Shown: positions 1-11,476, counted from the first letter of the stretch. The stretch is DNA of 48,364 bases from Nymphaea colorata (GCF_008831285.2 NW_022205267.1:1-48364); one strand, 5' to 3'. Translations and numbers: made by a program. Notes: generated from the letters alone by a model not told the origin.

Positions 1-5
1 CTCCG

Positions 6-143
6 CTAGTTGCAGGCCACATCAGCATTGGGATTGATAACCATGTCCACCATCGCCACGAATTCCTCTGACTGAGGCATTATCTTCTTTTCCTCTTCGC
101 TTGGAACCACTTCCTGAGGTGTGCTTAATCCTTGAGCGCTCAC
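6..143 (-). other. Coding-like tail of an unrecognised protein
   Basis: Read on the minus strand this is open for 45 codons, from an in-frame stop at 144-146 down to a TAG at 6-8. The translation is acidic and protein-like: it contains PSEEEKK followed by PQSEEFVAMVDMV, and the codons look like coding sequence rather than chance. No start codon fits upstream, so it could be a last exon or a gene remnant. I do not recognise the family. It may also be chance. Confidence 0.22.
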
Positions 144-538
144 CTAGGCCTGCTGACCGGCCCAAATGCAGAAGACACTAATCAATTCCTTGAAAATGTC
201 ACCGGTTTCATAATTTGTCACGAAGTGTGAATGGTTATCATGCTTCAGTAGGCCTTAAGCGAGAGCTCAAGCTTGTTCATCTGAGGCGCCGGCCACAGCT
301 CCTGCTTCCCATGTGCAAATTGCAACCGCATAGGCATGAGAATGAACTATTAGAACCACATATCACATATGCTAGTGCAGATATAACTAAACAAATGCAC
401 TCACACTCTACCAGCCTCCTATGGAAGACGTGTTAAAACGTGGAAAAAAAAAAGAACTGAAGCATGTACGTGGTTGTGGTTTGAACTTTTGATGCCTTTA
501 TCCACGGGAAAGGGAGGTTCCTCTTTATTCATTCAATG

Positions 539-1195
539 ATGTTCTTGAGAGAAGATGGACTCTCAATATATAGAGTACAGGCCACACCATTTAAGATAAG
601 ATAATCATGCAGTACGTGAATCCGTGATAAACAAAGTGTCAAGAAAGAAGGGATCACATCTCTTATCAAGATCTGTTATTGTCATGCAGACTACATTTTC
701 GGTGGTTTAATGGATTGGGATAGAAATGATAAGAGTAAATCAGCAAAACGTGATTTTAGGGATATTCAAAATAAGAACGTGCTGAAAATCAAGGAAATTG
801 CTGAAGAAGTTGAAGATCTTGATATCAATGGAAAGACAATGTTCTTGAGAGAAGACGGACTCTCAATATATAGAGTACAGGCCAGACCATTTTAGGTAAG
901 ATAATCACGCAGGAATCCTGCGTGATAAACAAAGTGTCAAGAAAAAAGGGATCGGATCTCTTATCAAGATCTGTTATTGTTATGCAAACTACATTTTTGG
1001 TGGTTAATGGATTGGGATAGAAATTGTGTATTATCATGATCTTGTATACCAAAAATCTTGTAAGTGATAACCTTTTTCTGTATTATATATATGTTGCTTA
1101 AAGGAATCAATAAAAACAAGTTCTCTCCAGCTTTATCTTTCACGCTTCCTCTGTTTTCTTCTCTAAGTTTTCTCACAAAGCAACAAGATCTTAAT
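539..1195 (+). repeat. Duplicated LTR-like repeat
   Basis: A ~187-bp segment occurs twice in direct orientation, at 539-728 and 839-1025. Both copies contain TCTCAATATATAGAGTACAG, then a GATAAGATAATCA-type stretch, ATCAAGATCTGTTATTGT and TGGATTGGGATAGAAAT. They are separated by a ~110-bp unique spacer. After the second copy come AT-rich sequence and CAATAAAAACAAGTTCTCTC, resembling the R/U5 part of a plant copia LTR. I infer degraded LTR copies; no primer-binding site or coding region is attached. Confidence 0.35.
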
Positions 1196-1199
1196 GGGT

Positions 1200-3740
1200 A
1201 AGGGAACAATGAAATAAGGCAACTATGAGAAAGGCAGCTCTAGATAAACCTTCCCAACAGAGAAATGAGGTAATGGAGGCAATCCATGTGATTTTGCTAA
1301 TTATATATGGCTCATTCTTGGAAGTCTTGTAGTTGCATCGCTTATGATGGCTGTGAAGGGTAAAACCTACCGATTGGACTTGAACCATGGCTTCCATGCA
1401 CGCTGTGAGAATTTGGAAGGTCACGGTTCATAAAAGGTTTCTTAAACACTGAGGAGAAACGACCAAAAATTTACAATAAGATGGTAACTGAAACTTGCTT
1501 AGATTCCTACATTAGTCTGACTCTCATAGAAGCCAAGATTGGAAGGTTGTGTTGGATTTACAGTGCAAATTTTGATTCCCATTCTACCATCTTTTCTGGG
1601 TATTTGGGATTGTCCTAAGAAAACAATAAGATAGTGGTGGTACAAACATATAATTTATGATCAGCAGCATCTTTAAACGAATTCTCATTCCTACTGTTTG
1701 TTTTGGCTTATTCTTAGTAATCAAAACATAAACAATTGATAACGCACTCAACAACTGCCAATTGGTATAAGCCGCAAAGACCTGAGTTTTTCATCTAAAC
1801 TATAGACAGCAGAGGATTCCACCTGTGTTTGGTTTCAGGACACATGAATTTTTGCCCGTTCAATAATTTTGACCTCATACCCTCGACTTTCGATCCAAGC
1901 TTTTTGATTCACATTCAGCCATGTCAGTGGAAACGTTATTTTAAAGGAAACTGATCAAAAAGTGAGAATTTCGAGACACAAACCTCGAAATGTTCTACTT
2001 TTTTACTGTTAATTTCACGGAAAACATGAATTTCATTGCTCCAGACAATCAGAATCCTTAATTTTGGTTATGAACACGACCACTCTTTGAAACCTTAATT
2101 TAATGTTCAAACTTGGGCCCAATTATATGGAGTAGCCCGACAAGATCTGCCTCATAGTCCATTCAAAATATGTTAACCATATATTAATTGTTTTATGAAA
2201 GGAAAAAAAATCTAGCTCCACCCCTGATTGCGAAAGACAAAAAATCCCACAAAAATGAAAAAAGAATATACAAGTCATGGGCTTGGTGCTGGGTGTGCAG
2301 GTCACCATTTTGCTGGTCTGCATCTGCATGAAGGCACCATTAATCTCTCCATCTCAATATTTGTGTAAGTAGTGGCCCGTTGTTTTGCAGTTACCTCTGT
2401 TCTAATTTTCTTTCCCATGTTGCTACAAAAAAGTGCAGCATGGTTCGAGTTTGACACGCAAGTTCCAGTTAGCCAGTATTTAACTGTTCCGTTGCTGTAT
2501 ATCATTTCTAGTGTAGGCAGCATATCTTCATGGCTAAAAATATGGAATGAATAAAAGTTCTTACCATCAAAAAGACATGATTTTTTTCCTTTGCATCCTT
2601 GTATTGCCGAATGCATTGGAAGAAGCGGCATATATATGGAAGAACCAGCACCAAAGGAATTGCAACAGAACGACTACCGCAAACAAAATCGGCTTCAAAC
2701 CATGCAACTGTTGCAACCTGAAACCAAATTTTTTTTCTTTTCAATAACAAACTCACACTCTGTTGCTCCAAAGAAGAAAATAAAGAAAAAAACAGTAAAC
2801 AATGAAAAAGAAAGATAAGTGATTATGGAGTGAGTTTTTTATATTAACCGAGTTTTTTATATTAAAAAGTTGAATTCCTCCATTCATGCTTCCCGTCCTT
2901 CCTAGAAGCAACCCCAACTTACAATTTTCAGAATTCTATTTAAAAAATAAATAAATACAAAAAAAAATCTAATACTGCGGTTTTGGCAACGTCAAAATCA
3001 AGTGTGAAAGTCATGTTTTGCAGCAGATCTTTAATTCAATGTACCAAAAGTTTGGATGGGTTAGCACAATATCCAGCTACATTTTGGCCATTGGATGGCT
3101 GGTCATAACCCCCTTAAAACATGCCTTAAGCTAATACAAACTAATGTATGTATAATTTGTCCTTATTAAGGGTCTATTAGTCATTTTTATCAATTTAAAA
3201 CAAGCTTAAGTTTGTAACAACTTAGAGCTATTGGCAAACACATTTTGTTTTAGTGGTGGGAAACTTACATTGTGTTTTATGACAGTGTGAAAATGGTTTT
3301 TCATGTCACTAGTTATTCCTCAGTCTTCTTCAAATTTCTTTTTATTTTATTGTGTTTTCTTGTTCTAACCGAAGACGGCGTTCCAATTCCAGTGACCTTT
3401 GAGCTCAGCCGCCATGAATGAATATACATTGTTGGGGTGGACAAAACATCTCATAATAGATTTTGACTCAAGTTTTGACGATGATTTATCTCTTCAGTAG
3501 GACCTGGACAAGCTTTTCTCATTGTCGTTTTTCTCTTACATTGTTTGAAAACCATGCCTTGGTTTTCCACTGGACAATTCATTTAAGACAAATTATCCAG
3601 TGAAACTCATTTGAGACAGTTTCCACCTACAATGTCATTTATGTAATGAGCCATGGCCGGAGCCAAACTAGAATTTAGCAATATTGATGTCTATTTTGAG
3701 TAAAAAATTCCGTAGCTCTATTATGTAGGCTAAATTCCAG
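1200..3740. other. AT-rich intergenic region, no gene seen
   Basis: No reading frame here has a recognisable protein family, and short open frames overlap on both strands as chance would produce. A short duplicated phrase, GAGTTTTTTATATTAA, occurs near 2830 and 2850. Nothing else could be supported. Confidence 0.5.
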
Positions 3741-3789
3741 TTTTTTTTTTTACGTTGCAACGTAAATTGAATGAACTTCCATTGGATTA

Positions 3790-4175
3790 AAATTGTTGCT
3801 ATTCATCATGAGAATTTGGAGATTGGGCAGGAAGCGACCAACATCTTTAGGGAGATGCCCTCTTAGTTGATTGGCCACCAAACTCAAAGACTGAAGAGTG
3901 GATATGTTAAACAAGCTCCCCGGCAGTCTACCAGAGAGATTGTTTATTTCCACATTAAAGAATGTTAAGTGGGTTAAGCTTACCAACTCGGAAGGAATGT
4001 TCCCGTGCATATGATTTTTGACCAATATCAAGGAACTCCTGTTTTGAGAGGTTGGCAAAAGTGATTGGAATGGTTCCCGTGAGCCTGTTACCATAAAGGT
4101 TTATGCCCTTGAGTACGAACAGATTGCCTAGGAACTCTGGAATGCTTCCATAGAATTGGTTATGTGGTGCTGACA
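3790..4175 (-). pseudogene. LRR receptor-like kinase pseudogene, distal segment (inner LRRs)
   Basis: The minus strand encodes consecutive plant extracellular leucine-rich repeats: HNQFYGSIPEFLGNL, a repeat with INLYGNRLTGTIP, then NHMHGNIPSELVSLTHL, NNLSGRLPGSLFNISTLQSL and NQLRGHLPKDVGRFLPNL. This spacing and wording is typical of the EFR/Xa21-like class XII receptor kinases that sense pathogen patterns at the cell surface. A one-base frameshift lies near 4020-4030, in an A-rich stretch after FLDIG. Homology stops at about 3790; the remaining LRRs, the transmembrane segment and the kinase are absent. The reading frame joins exactly to the segment at 8337-8820 if the intervening element is removed, so both are one gene. 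It is non-functional. Confidence 0.85.
4171..4175. repeat. Target-site duplication TGACA, left copy
   Basis: TGACA here and at 8337-8341 directly flanks an element starting TGTAATCACC and ending GCAAACA. Five bases is the usual duplication made by LTR-retrotransposon integrase. It sits inside an LRR codon run, so the host sequence on both sides is known independently. Confidence 0.85.
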
Positions 4176-4886
4176 TGTAATCACCCCAAATTTTTCCAAA
4201 ATTTTTAAAGATCCAAAATAGATCCAAAACCTAAGTTCAGATCCAAATTGAGAATTTCAAATCCAAAATTCGAATGACGTTCGAAACGACAAAATTTGAG
4301 CGTCGCGCGTGCATAGACCTTCCCTTTGTTTTAAAAACTCATTTCTCACGCCAAAATGTCTTTTTAAACCCAAGTCACACGCTCGAACGAGTCGACAATC
4401 GACTAAACCAAAATCAGATTTAGAGCGAGTTCAGAGTCACTCAAAATGGAGTCGACCGCCCATTTTTCTTTAACAAAGAACTTTTTTTTACATATTTTAA
4501 ATAAAAATGAATGTTTAAACAATATTTTTATTTCATATTTATTTTATTAGATTTTATTAAATTTTATTTAACTTAAAAAAAATGTTTGAGTGCTCGTGCG
4601 TGACAGCGCCCGGTGCTGTTGCTTTCGGGCGCTGTTATTTGCTCATCCCCCCCTCTCCTTTTTGACAAAAAATTGCCCTTCAAGGGGCAGTTTTAGTCTT
4701 TTTGGGTGGGCAACAGCCCTGCCCACATCAGAAAATGCTTTTACAGGCATAATGACCAATCCCATTTATTTGAAGCCTATTTCTTTTATAAAAAATTGAA
4801 AATAATTCAAAATTACGTGAAATTCGGATGAAAATGTTATAAAATTCATAAAAAATCAAAATTTGGGTTTTGGCTCCAAAATCCTC

Positions 4887-4894
4887 CATAAATA
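4887..4894 (+). promoter_or_regulatory. TATA-like box of the LTR
   Basis: CATAAATA is followed by a C-rich tract and then GAAACCCTAGAG, the arrangement often found at the U3/R boundary of plant gypsy LTRs. It would drive plus-strand transcription, opposite to the host LRR gene. This is assignment by pattern only. Confidence 0.4.
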
Positions 4895-5160
4895 CCCCCA
4901 CAATCCCCCCCCCCACTTGGGTAAGACTGGCCCTTGGGAGAAACCCTAGAGTATTCTCAATTGAAGACCTAGGGTTTCTCTTGAGCTCTCTCTCTCTCCC
5001 TCTTCCTCTTTCCATTTTTCCTGTTCCTCTCCAACTTGGACCAAACTATAACTCTCTTGGAGGCATCATCTTGAAGCTCCACTCAGGGGGATCTTTAAGT
5101 GAAGGTGTTCATCTACACTAGGTCATTTTTCATTAGAGGTATATAATCATCATCCCCCTC

Positions 5161-6640
5161 ATTCTTCTGTTATTTTCTTTTCTTCTCATGTTCATCTCCC
5201 CATAGCCAAAAAAGATAGTACTCAACCTTTTTTAGAGACAAGAGGTTCCTCTCTTATTTTCTTTTCTTCTCATCTTCATCTTTCCATAGCCAAAGGAGAT
5301 AGTACTCAATCTCTTTTTAGAGATAGGAGGCTATGCTCAAGTGCACCGGGAGCATGGAAAGATGAGATGATCTTTCATTTCATGATTGAATAATGTTTTC
5401 TCTTTTATTGAATATAGCATTGTCTTTCTTTCTTTATTTTCTTCTCATCTTCATCTCCCCATGGCCAAAGAAGATAGCACTCAATCTCTTTTTAGAGACA
5501 AGAGGCTTATGCTCAAGTGCACCGGGAGCATGGAAAGATCAGATGATCTTTCATTTCATGATTGAATTATGTTTTCTCTTTTATTGAATAGAGCAATGTC
5601 TTCCTTTCTTTATTTTCTTCTCATCTTCATCTCCCCATGGCCAAAAGAGATGGCACTCAATCCCTTTCTAGAGACAAGAGGTTATGCTCAAGTGCACCGG
5701 AGCATAGAAAGATGAGATGATCTTTCAATTCATGATTGAATCATGTTTTCTCTTTTATTGAATATACCATTGTCTTTCTTTCTTTATTTTCTTCTCATCT
5801 TCATCTCTCCATGGCTAGAGGAGATAGAACTCAATATCTTTTTAGAGATAACAGGCTATGCTCAAGTGAAATGGGAGCATGGTAAGATGAGATGATCTTT
5901 CGTTTCATGATTATATCATGTTTTCTCTTTTATTGAATATAACAATGTCTTTTTTTCTTTATTTTCTTCTCATCTTCATCTCTCCATGGCCAAAGGACAT
6001 AGCACTCAATATCTTTTTAGAGACAAGAGGCTATGCTCAAGTGCACCGGGAGCATGAAAGGATGAGATGATCTTTCATTTCATGATTAAATCATGTTTTC
6101 TCTTTTATTGGATATAGCATTGTTTCTTTCTTCATTTTTCTCTCATCTTCATCTCCCCCTGGCCAAAGGATATAGCACGCAACCTCTTTTTAGAGACAAG
6201 GGGCTATGCTCGAGTACGTAGGAAGCATGGAAAGATGAGATGATCTTTCTTTTCATGATTAAATCATGTTTTCTCTTTTTGTCAAATATAGCATTGTTTA
6301 TTTCTTCATTTTTCTCTCATCTTCATCTTCCCTTGGCCAAAGGAGATAACACTCAATCTCTTTTTAGAGACAAGAGGTTATGCTGAAGTGTACCGGTATC
6401 ATGGAAAGATGAGATGATCTTTCATTTCATGATTAAATCATATTTTCTCTTTATTCAATATAGCATTGTTTCTTTCTTCATTTTTCTCTCATCTTCATCA
6501 CCCCATAGCGAAAGGAGATAGCACTCAACCTCTTTTTTAGAGACAAGAGGGTATGCTCAAAGGCACCGGAAGCACGGGAAGATGAGATGGTATATCATTT
6601 CGTAGTTAGATCATGCCCTCCCTCCTAGTTTAACTTCTCT
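5161..6640 (+). repeat. Tandem array of ~175-bp units inside the LTR
   Basis: Eight units are marked by CATCTTCATCTCCCCATGGCC-like sequence with repeat anchors at 5286, 5461, 5637, 5811, 5985, 6159, 6333 and 6505, giving periods of 175, 176, 174, 174, 174, 174 and 172. A partial unit precedes them (anchor 5202, only 84 bp before the next). Each unit carries CTCTTTTTAGAGACAAGAGG, CTCAAGTGCACCGGGAGCAT, GATGAGATGATCTTTCATTT and TTTTCTCTTTTATTGAATA. The right-hand units are more diverged than the left-hand ones. Confidence 0.95.
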
Positions 6641-7358
6641 CTTTCCATCATCCTCCCTCTCTCTCTCTCTCTTTCCTTCCATGAAAATTGTCAATATATT
6701 ATCCATGCATAGTTATGTGGTTTTCCATTTATATGTGAATGTATGATGGGAATGAGAGTGTGGTTTGGGGTTCTTTATTTTTATCTTCATATTAATTTTC
6801 GATGTTGGGAATTGTCCAACCTGGGGAAACCTTCACAAATATGCACATGTTAAAAATGCATTCTCATGTCATTGCTATAGTTTCCTTCTTAATCATCCAA
6901 TTAGAAACCCTAACGAGTGCCTCGTTATGTGGCTTGATTTTCTTCCATACCTAATGGTGGAAGATTTTTCCTTGTAACAAACCAAATAATAACATTTTAT
7001 GCTTGTATATAAATCATATTTTACAAAATATTTTTAAAAGCAAATGCCATCTCTATTGTGGCTTTGGAGATTTAGCTTAGGCTCTTGCATGAGTCCAAGC
7101 TCCCCTCTGGCCCACATCGAAACTTGAAGTCCGTTATTTTCCATTTCTTGATTTTAAATCTCATGAAGACATGTATGTATGTACATGTTATATACATATA
7201 TATGTACATGAGGATTTTCTTTTCTCTTTTTATATTTCTACACTTTAGTTTTCAAATTTTCATATACATATGAATGCAAATATACATGTGTTATATTTTC
7301 TCCCTCTAGAACTTTTTGTTCATCTTTTCAAGATGAATGTCTTATCCTACAAATTCCT

Positions 7359-7361
<3 letters not shown>

Positions 7362-7410
<49 letters not shown>
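7362..7410. repeat. (AT)n microsatellite
   Basis: About 24 uninterrupted AT dinucleotides lie within the LTR-like element. Confidence 0.98.
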
Positions 7411-7413
<3 letters not shown>

Positions 7414-7716
7414 TTCATTTTTAAAAGATTATACAAATACGTATACATACATATGGAGAATAATATCTCCTTTTATTTCAAAATCTTTCATCTAATGATC
7501 TTTGAAGTCTTTTTTTTTCTCTCTCTCTTTCTTTTTATAAGAATGTTGCATGTCATCCATTCCTTTAAACATTTTCTCATGATCTTTTATTTACCGACTT
7601 CACTATGACCAAAAATCAAGTAATGACCCAATATTGGATTCATGCTTGATGGTCTACAACCCCAATCCATTTCCAAAAACTTTTCCTTCTTATATATGAT
7701 ATTTACCAAAACAAAA

Positions 7717-7859
7717 ATCTTAGATGAATGTTATGGTAGGAATGCTCTTAGATGAATGTTATGGTAGAAATGAATGATTTTTCTTTCCAATCATATAGGA
7801 TCAATGCATTCTCACCTGATTTTTCTTTCCAATCATATAAGATCAATGCATTCTCACCC
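7717..7859 (+). repeat. Two short tandem duplications
   Basis: CTTAGATGAATGTTATGGTA occurs twice in succession (about 7719 and 7748). Directly after it, a 41-bp phrase beginning TGATTTTTCTTTCCAATCAT and ending GCATTCTCACC is duplicated (about 7777 and 7818) with one or two substitutions. Both are small local duplications within the LTR. Confidence 0.85.
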
Positions 7860-8336
7860 ACTTAATTTCACTTATGATCACAAGCACCTCTCCAAAAGAA
7901 CTTAAGCAAGATGAGATGAGGCTCTAAGTAGGTGGTAACCAAATTATAGCAAAATCTCAACCCCACTTAAAGTCTTAAGGGAATACTAAAGTGATTTCAA
8001 AATGATTTCCCAAGCTTTTCAAATAATATTTACTAATTCCACTTTTTTTCCAAAACATTTCACATTTTCAAGCAACTATTCAAGAATATTTTCAGAAGTT
8101 TGAAACATCAAACTTTCAATATTTTTCTACACACCATATATAATCAAAAGGATGTTTAAGTTAAAATGAAATGTACCAATGATGAACATAGCCCTTGGAT
8201 TGATTACACCAGGTAAAGGCACCGGGAACAGTCGATCCTCGTACCGACGGGCGAGTCCCTTTCTTTCCTATTTCAAAACAAAACGTCATTTTTCTGGAGC
8301 ACTCCAAAACCAATCAAAAATTTTGGGATGCAAACA

Positions 8337-8820
8337 TGACATTATTTGGAGACCTTGACAATGGCTCAGTGTTTGCGGGATCAACCCCTCAAAATTGTTT
8401 TTTCTTATAGAAAGATTTTCTATCTGAGGGTGGCAACTAAAATTAGTGGGAAGATGACCATGGAAACTGTCATTTGTAAGATCAAGAACATGTAAGAGGG
8501 AGAGATTGCTAATGTATGAATAGAGAGTACCTTCAAGTACTGTGTTGCTAAGGTTCAGACATCGACCCTTTGTGAACCAGGACTGCATGAAGCTCCCTTC
8601 CACACACAGAAGGAGATATGGGAATTCCAATTTGATAACACAATATAAGGGTCTTTAGTGACAGAGATTTGAAAGACAGCAATCTGAATTGATCAGTCAC
8701 ATTGCTCAGAGAAAGAAGTGCTGAGGGCACCTCCCCTTGGCCGAGAACCACAATCAAGGTGAAGGAAGACAAACATAAAAGAAAGACAAGCGCCTGAGGT
8801 GACCAACCAGTGGTTGCCAT
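8337..8820 (-). pseudogene. LRR receptor-like kinase pseudogene, N-terminal segment
   Basis: The start is the ATG at 8818-8820, reading MATTGWSPQ followed by a hydrophobic signal-peptide core (LVFLLCLSSFTLIVVL). The next ~60 codons hold the LRR N-terminal cap: TDQFRLLSFKSL, then in another frame WNSHISFCVWKG and CSPGSQRV, the expected tryptophan/cysteine pattern. Frameshifts separate these pieces. Then come LNLSNTVLEGTL, NLSLLHVLDLTNDSFHGHLP and NNFEGLIPQTLSHCQGLQIM, three LRRs. The frame stops where the LTR-like element begins. This was the ligand-binding ectodomain of a membrane receptor kinase, probably class XII. At least two indels in the cap make it a pseudogene independently of the insertion. 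Confidence 0.85.
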
Positions 8821-9003
8821 GCCTGTCCAATTTGTTATGCAGAACATGCATGAGCAGGAATTCAATGTCTTCAATTTATGTATAGATTCTCTTCTAGAAA
8901 ATTTGTCTTTTCCTTTTTTCAAGTGGTAGAAGGCTCGGGTCTTACTGCTTTGGAACACATTGTTTCATATTTCCAAATTGAGGGGCAGGCCTCATAATTA
9001 CAT
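8821..9003 (-). promoter_or_regulatory. 5' flank of the LRR kinase, shared with a second copy at 20.6 kb
   Basis: The sequence immediately upstream of the start codon is recognisably the same as 20644-20800: both contain AGGAATT, TTTAATTTATGTATA (or CTTCAATTTATGTATAGA), ATTCTCTT, and CACATTG TTTCATATTTCCAAAT. It is presumably the leader and proximal promoter of the receptor gene, retained in two paralogues. No specific TATA box could be fixed. Confidence 0.6.
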
Positions 9004-9597
9004 CAATGAGACTCTTTTTTGTTTCCCTTTACCACTTTCAATTCTATTCAATCCCAAATCAAAGTTCTCAATTGAGCTTATTTTTTCCCTAGATATCCCA
9101 AACTGGTTTCGACCATAGTCACAAATATGCTGTCCTCCTTTTAAATGGTGAGGTTTTTCTATCATATAATATGGTAACATGGAGAAAACAGAAAAAATGT
9201 GGTAAATTTTAAAAAAATTGAGTAAAACTTAAAAGTTAAGGAAAAATAAGTTGAATGGTAGGCAATTTAAAAACATAAATAGATGGGAAGCAAATAAAAT
9301 TAGAAGTTGGAAACGAGCAGTTTATCCCTAAAAAAGTATGAAAAAATGTCTAAAATAAAAAACGGGAAAAAAAACAAAACAAACTGTAAAAAAGTGTATC
9401 CTTATTGTGGCATATTTTTTTTTCAAAAAGTTACTTGAATCGGCTGGTTTGTTCAAATTTATGCTAAATCAATTTGATCTAGTCCTTTGTCTTTAAAAAA
9501 CTTATTGTTTTCTATTATCTTTTACACGTTGTTTAATCATTTTCCAAAAGAACATAATTTTCATATTTTGTGCTTATTAACAACCAAATCGTTTAGT
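9004..9597. other. AT-rich intergenic region
   Basis: A-rich sequence with many poly-A/T runs and no supportable gene or repeat boundary. Confidence 0.5.
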
Positions 9598-10022
9598 ACA
9601 GCCATCATGGTCAGATTGTGACGCTGTTAAAATCATCTTTTAAAACGAGTGGATGAAGTTGCCTAGCAACTTCCATGTTGTCGGTTGATCTGCTGATTTA
9701 AATGACTTCTTTGTCAATAAGCATAAAATATGAAAAATTATATTCTTTTTGAAAAATAAATAAACAGCATAAAAAACTAATTAAAAACCTTTTTTTGATA
9801 CAGGTGGACTGGATCAAATTGACTTAGCAAAGACTCGAAGCAACCGGCTGATTCAAGCCAATAATATTTCTAGCTAATCCGATTCAGTTGTGCTAGCGAA
9901 AAGTTGAAGCAACTATGCCATTCGTGCTATCGTGGCTCCCCATATAGAAACTAATCAAGCAACATTTTCATGAATGATGAGAACCACCACTTACATATAG
10001 GTTGTAAGAGTTGACAACCAAA
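9598..10022 (+). repeat. ~430-bp dispersed repeat, copy 1
   Basis: This matches 11477-12149 in direct orientation almost throughout. Shared phrases include GAGTGGATGAAGTTGCCTAG, CATAAAATATGAAAAATTAT, AGCCAATAATATTTCTAGC, TTCGTGCTATCGTGGCT and GAACCACC.CTTACATATAGG. Copy 1 lacks the ~250 bp found in copy 2. No coding content is visible, so it is probably a non-autonomous element or a segmental duplication. Confidence 0.85.
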
Positions 10023-10719
10023 ATTAGGTAGTAAATATAATCATAAAAAAACTCACATTGGTTTTTTTTTTTAAAAAAAAAAAACAGTGATAAAACATGA
10101 AAAATAAGTCCGCTGAATAAAACGGCAAACAGATAATGTTTTTTGAAAAGAATGCCATAACAAAAAACGTGGTTTTCCTTCCTTTTCATATTTTTTCAAT
10201 TTTTTTAAAAAATTACCATACTTTTTTTTTGCATTTTTTTATTCAAATACAGTTTAAAATAAATGTCTTATATCCAATATTCACATAATACAAAAGTCAG
10301 TCTTCAACTTATCATAACGTGATTTGAATTCGGTTGTGTGTTTAAAAGTTAGATTCAGATTTAGTTGGATATTTAAAAGTCAAGTCGGCTCGAAGGAGAC
10401 GAGACATGCATTTCCAGCATATTAAATGCCTATGTTCAGTGGTCAAACTCTACGTAATTCTTTTCTTATCAGATATTTCTTACTAGTTACAAAGCTTTTT
10501 ATTGTTAATTAATTTTTATACTCTTCAATTCATTTTTTGTGAAAGGGAATTTGGATTTTTAATTTTTTTTCTTTATCCAAAGATGCAATCACATTCAAAA
10601 GTCAGGTTCAGACCTAATGCTTATCTCGGATCCAAATATGATGAGGATTATGTAGAATTTCCTATCAAAGACCTCCAAAGAATCAACTCATATTGAGTGA
10701 GTCAGCTGCATTTACTGGC
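10023..10719. other. Intergenic region, no gene seen
   Basis: AT-rich with a long A/T homopolymer block near 10060-10085. A 64-codon open frame at 10502-10696 has no recognisable motif and I treat it as chance. Confidence 0.45.
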
Positions 10720-11085
10720 AGCGTCTCGAATGCCAAAGGTTTAAGTAAACTGTGGCTGAAAGATGCAACAGCGACAGTCATATTTGGATCATTTACTTAA
10801 ATGCGTTGTGCAGTGCATAGCCATTATACTCGACAGGCATTTAATATCCTATTTACATAAATTGTCAAAACCATAGTAAGTGGTCTAAGTAAACTGTGGC
10901 TGAAAGATGCAACAGCCACAGTCAAAACCATGGCAAAAGGTTAGTTGCCACAAGGGTTATTACCACAACTACTTTAGTTAACAGCCACGAGCAAGACCAT
11001 GGCTGAAAACATCTTTAACCACGGTTTTTGGGTGTATTGGCCATGGTTTTGATTGTGCTTAGTAACATTTTTTTTGTGTGTGCTA
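10720..11085 (-). mobile_element. CACTA-like transposon subterminal region
   Basis: The stretch is packed with short words in both orientations: CAAAACCATGG, CAGCCAC, GACCATGGCTGAAAAC, TTAACCACGGTTTTTGGG and GGCCATGGTTTTGATTGTG. A 35-bp unit (AAGTAAACTGTGGCTGAAAG...) is repeated at about 10744 and 10889. Read on the minus strand the right edge is CACACACAAAAAAAATG, close to the CACTA-type terminus expected of this superfamily, whose transposase binds such subterminal repeats. The matching far end and a 3-bp duplication were not found, so this is a fragment or a degraded end. Confidence 0.4.
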
Positions 11086-11476
11086 TGACTTAAGGGATCA
11101 TTTGATGGTAGAGACACTTTCTAAGTATCCCACCAATTTGCCCTAAAGATCAAGAGAGATTCATTGAACACTATAACTACTGTTTTACAAACCTGCTCCA
11201 ATTGTTGGGCTAGATTCGTGAGACATTCAAAATTTAAATTATTCCTAAGGAGGATTAGTTTAAATTCAGCAAAAAGTCAAAATTTAAAAATTCAAATTTT
11301 CTTTCAGAAAAAGAACTGAAGAATATAAAAATTGATTAAGAAGAAAAAAAAAAGTTTTTTATAACTAGTAATAAATGCATAACGAAACAACAGGTCGAGT
11401 TGACCACCTTCGATCTCATTCATCAGCCATTAATTTCATGTCCAATTATTGAATCAATGGAAACTCAACACAGCTA

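Larger units (their letters stand above)
4176..8336 (+). mobile_element. Long solo-LTR-like retroelement inserted in the LRR kinase gene
   Basis: The element is 4,161 bp, begins TGTAATCACCCC and ends GGGATGCAAACA. The ends are short imperfect inverted repeats of the TG...CA type, flanked by a perfect 5-bp duplication. No internal second copy of the start is visible, and there is no primer-binding site, gag or pol, so I read it as one very long LTR left after recombination (solo LTR). A non-autonomous element with ends too diverged for me to see is the alternative. It contains a TATA-like promoter near 4887, an AAACCCTAG-rich leader around 4942-4975, a CT-rich stretch, a ~175-bp tandem array, and an AT microsatellite. 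Orientation is assigned from the promoter. Confidence 0.75.

Noticed and set aside
5161-6640. CRISPR-like array
   Set aside because: The units are head-to-tail ~175-bp repeats without unique spacers, in a plant context.
7270-7608. 112-codon frame with a poly(Tyr-Ile) stretch
   Set aside because: It is a translation of the AT microsatellite inside the LTR-like element.
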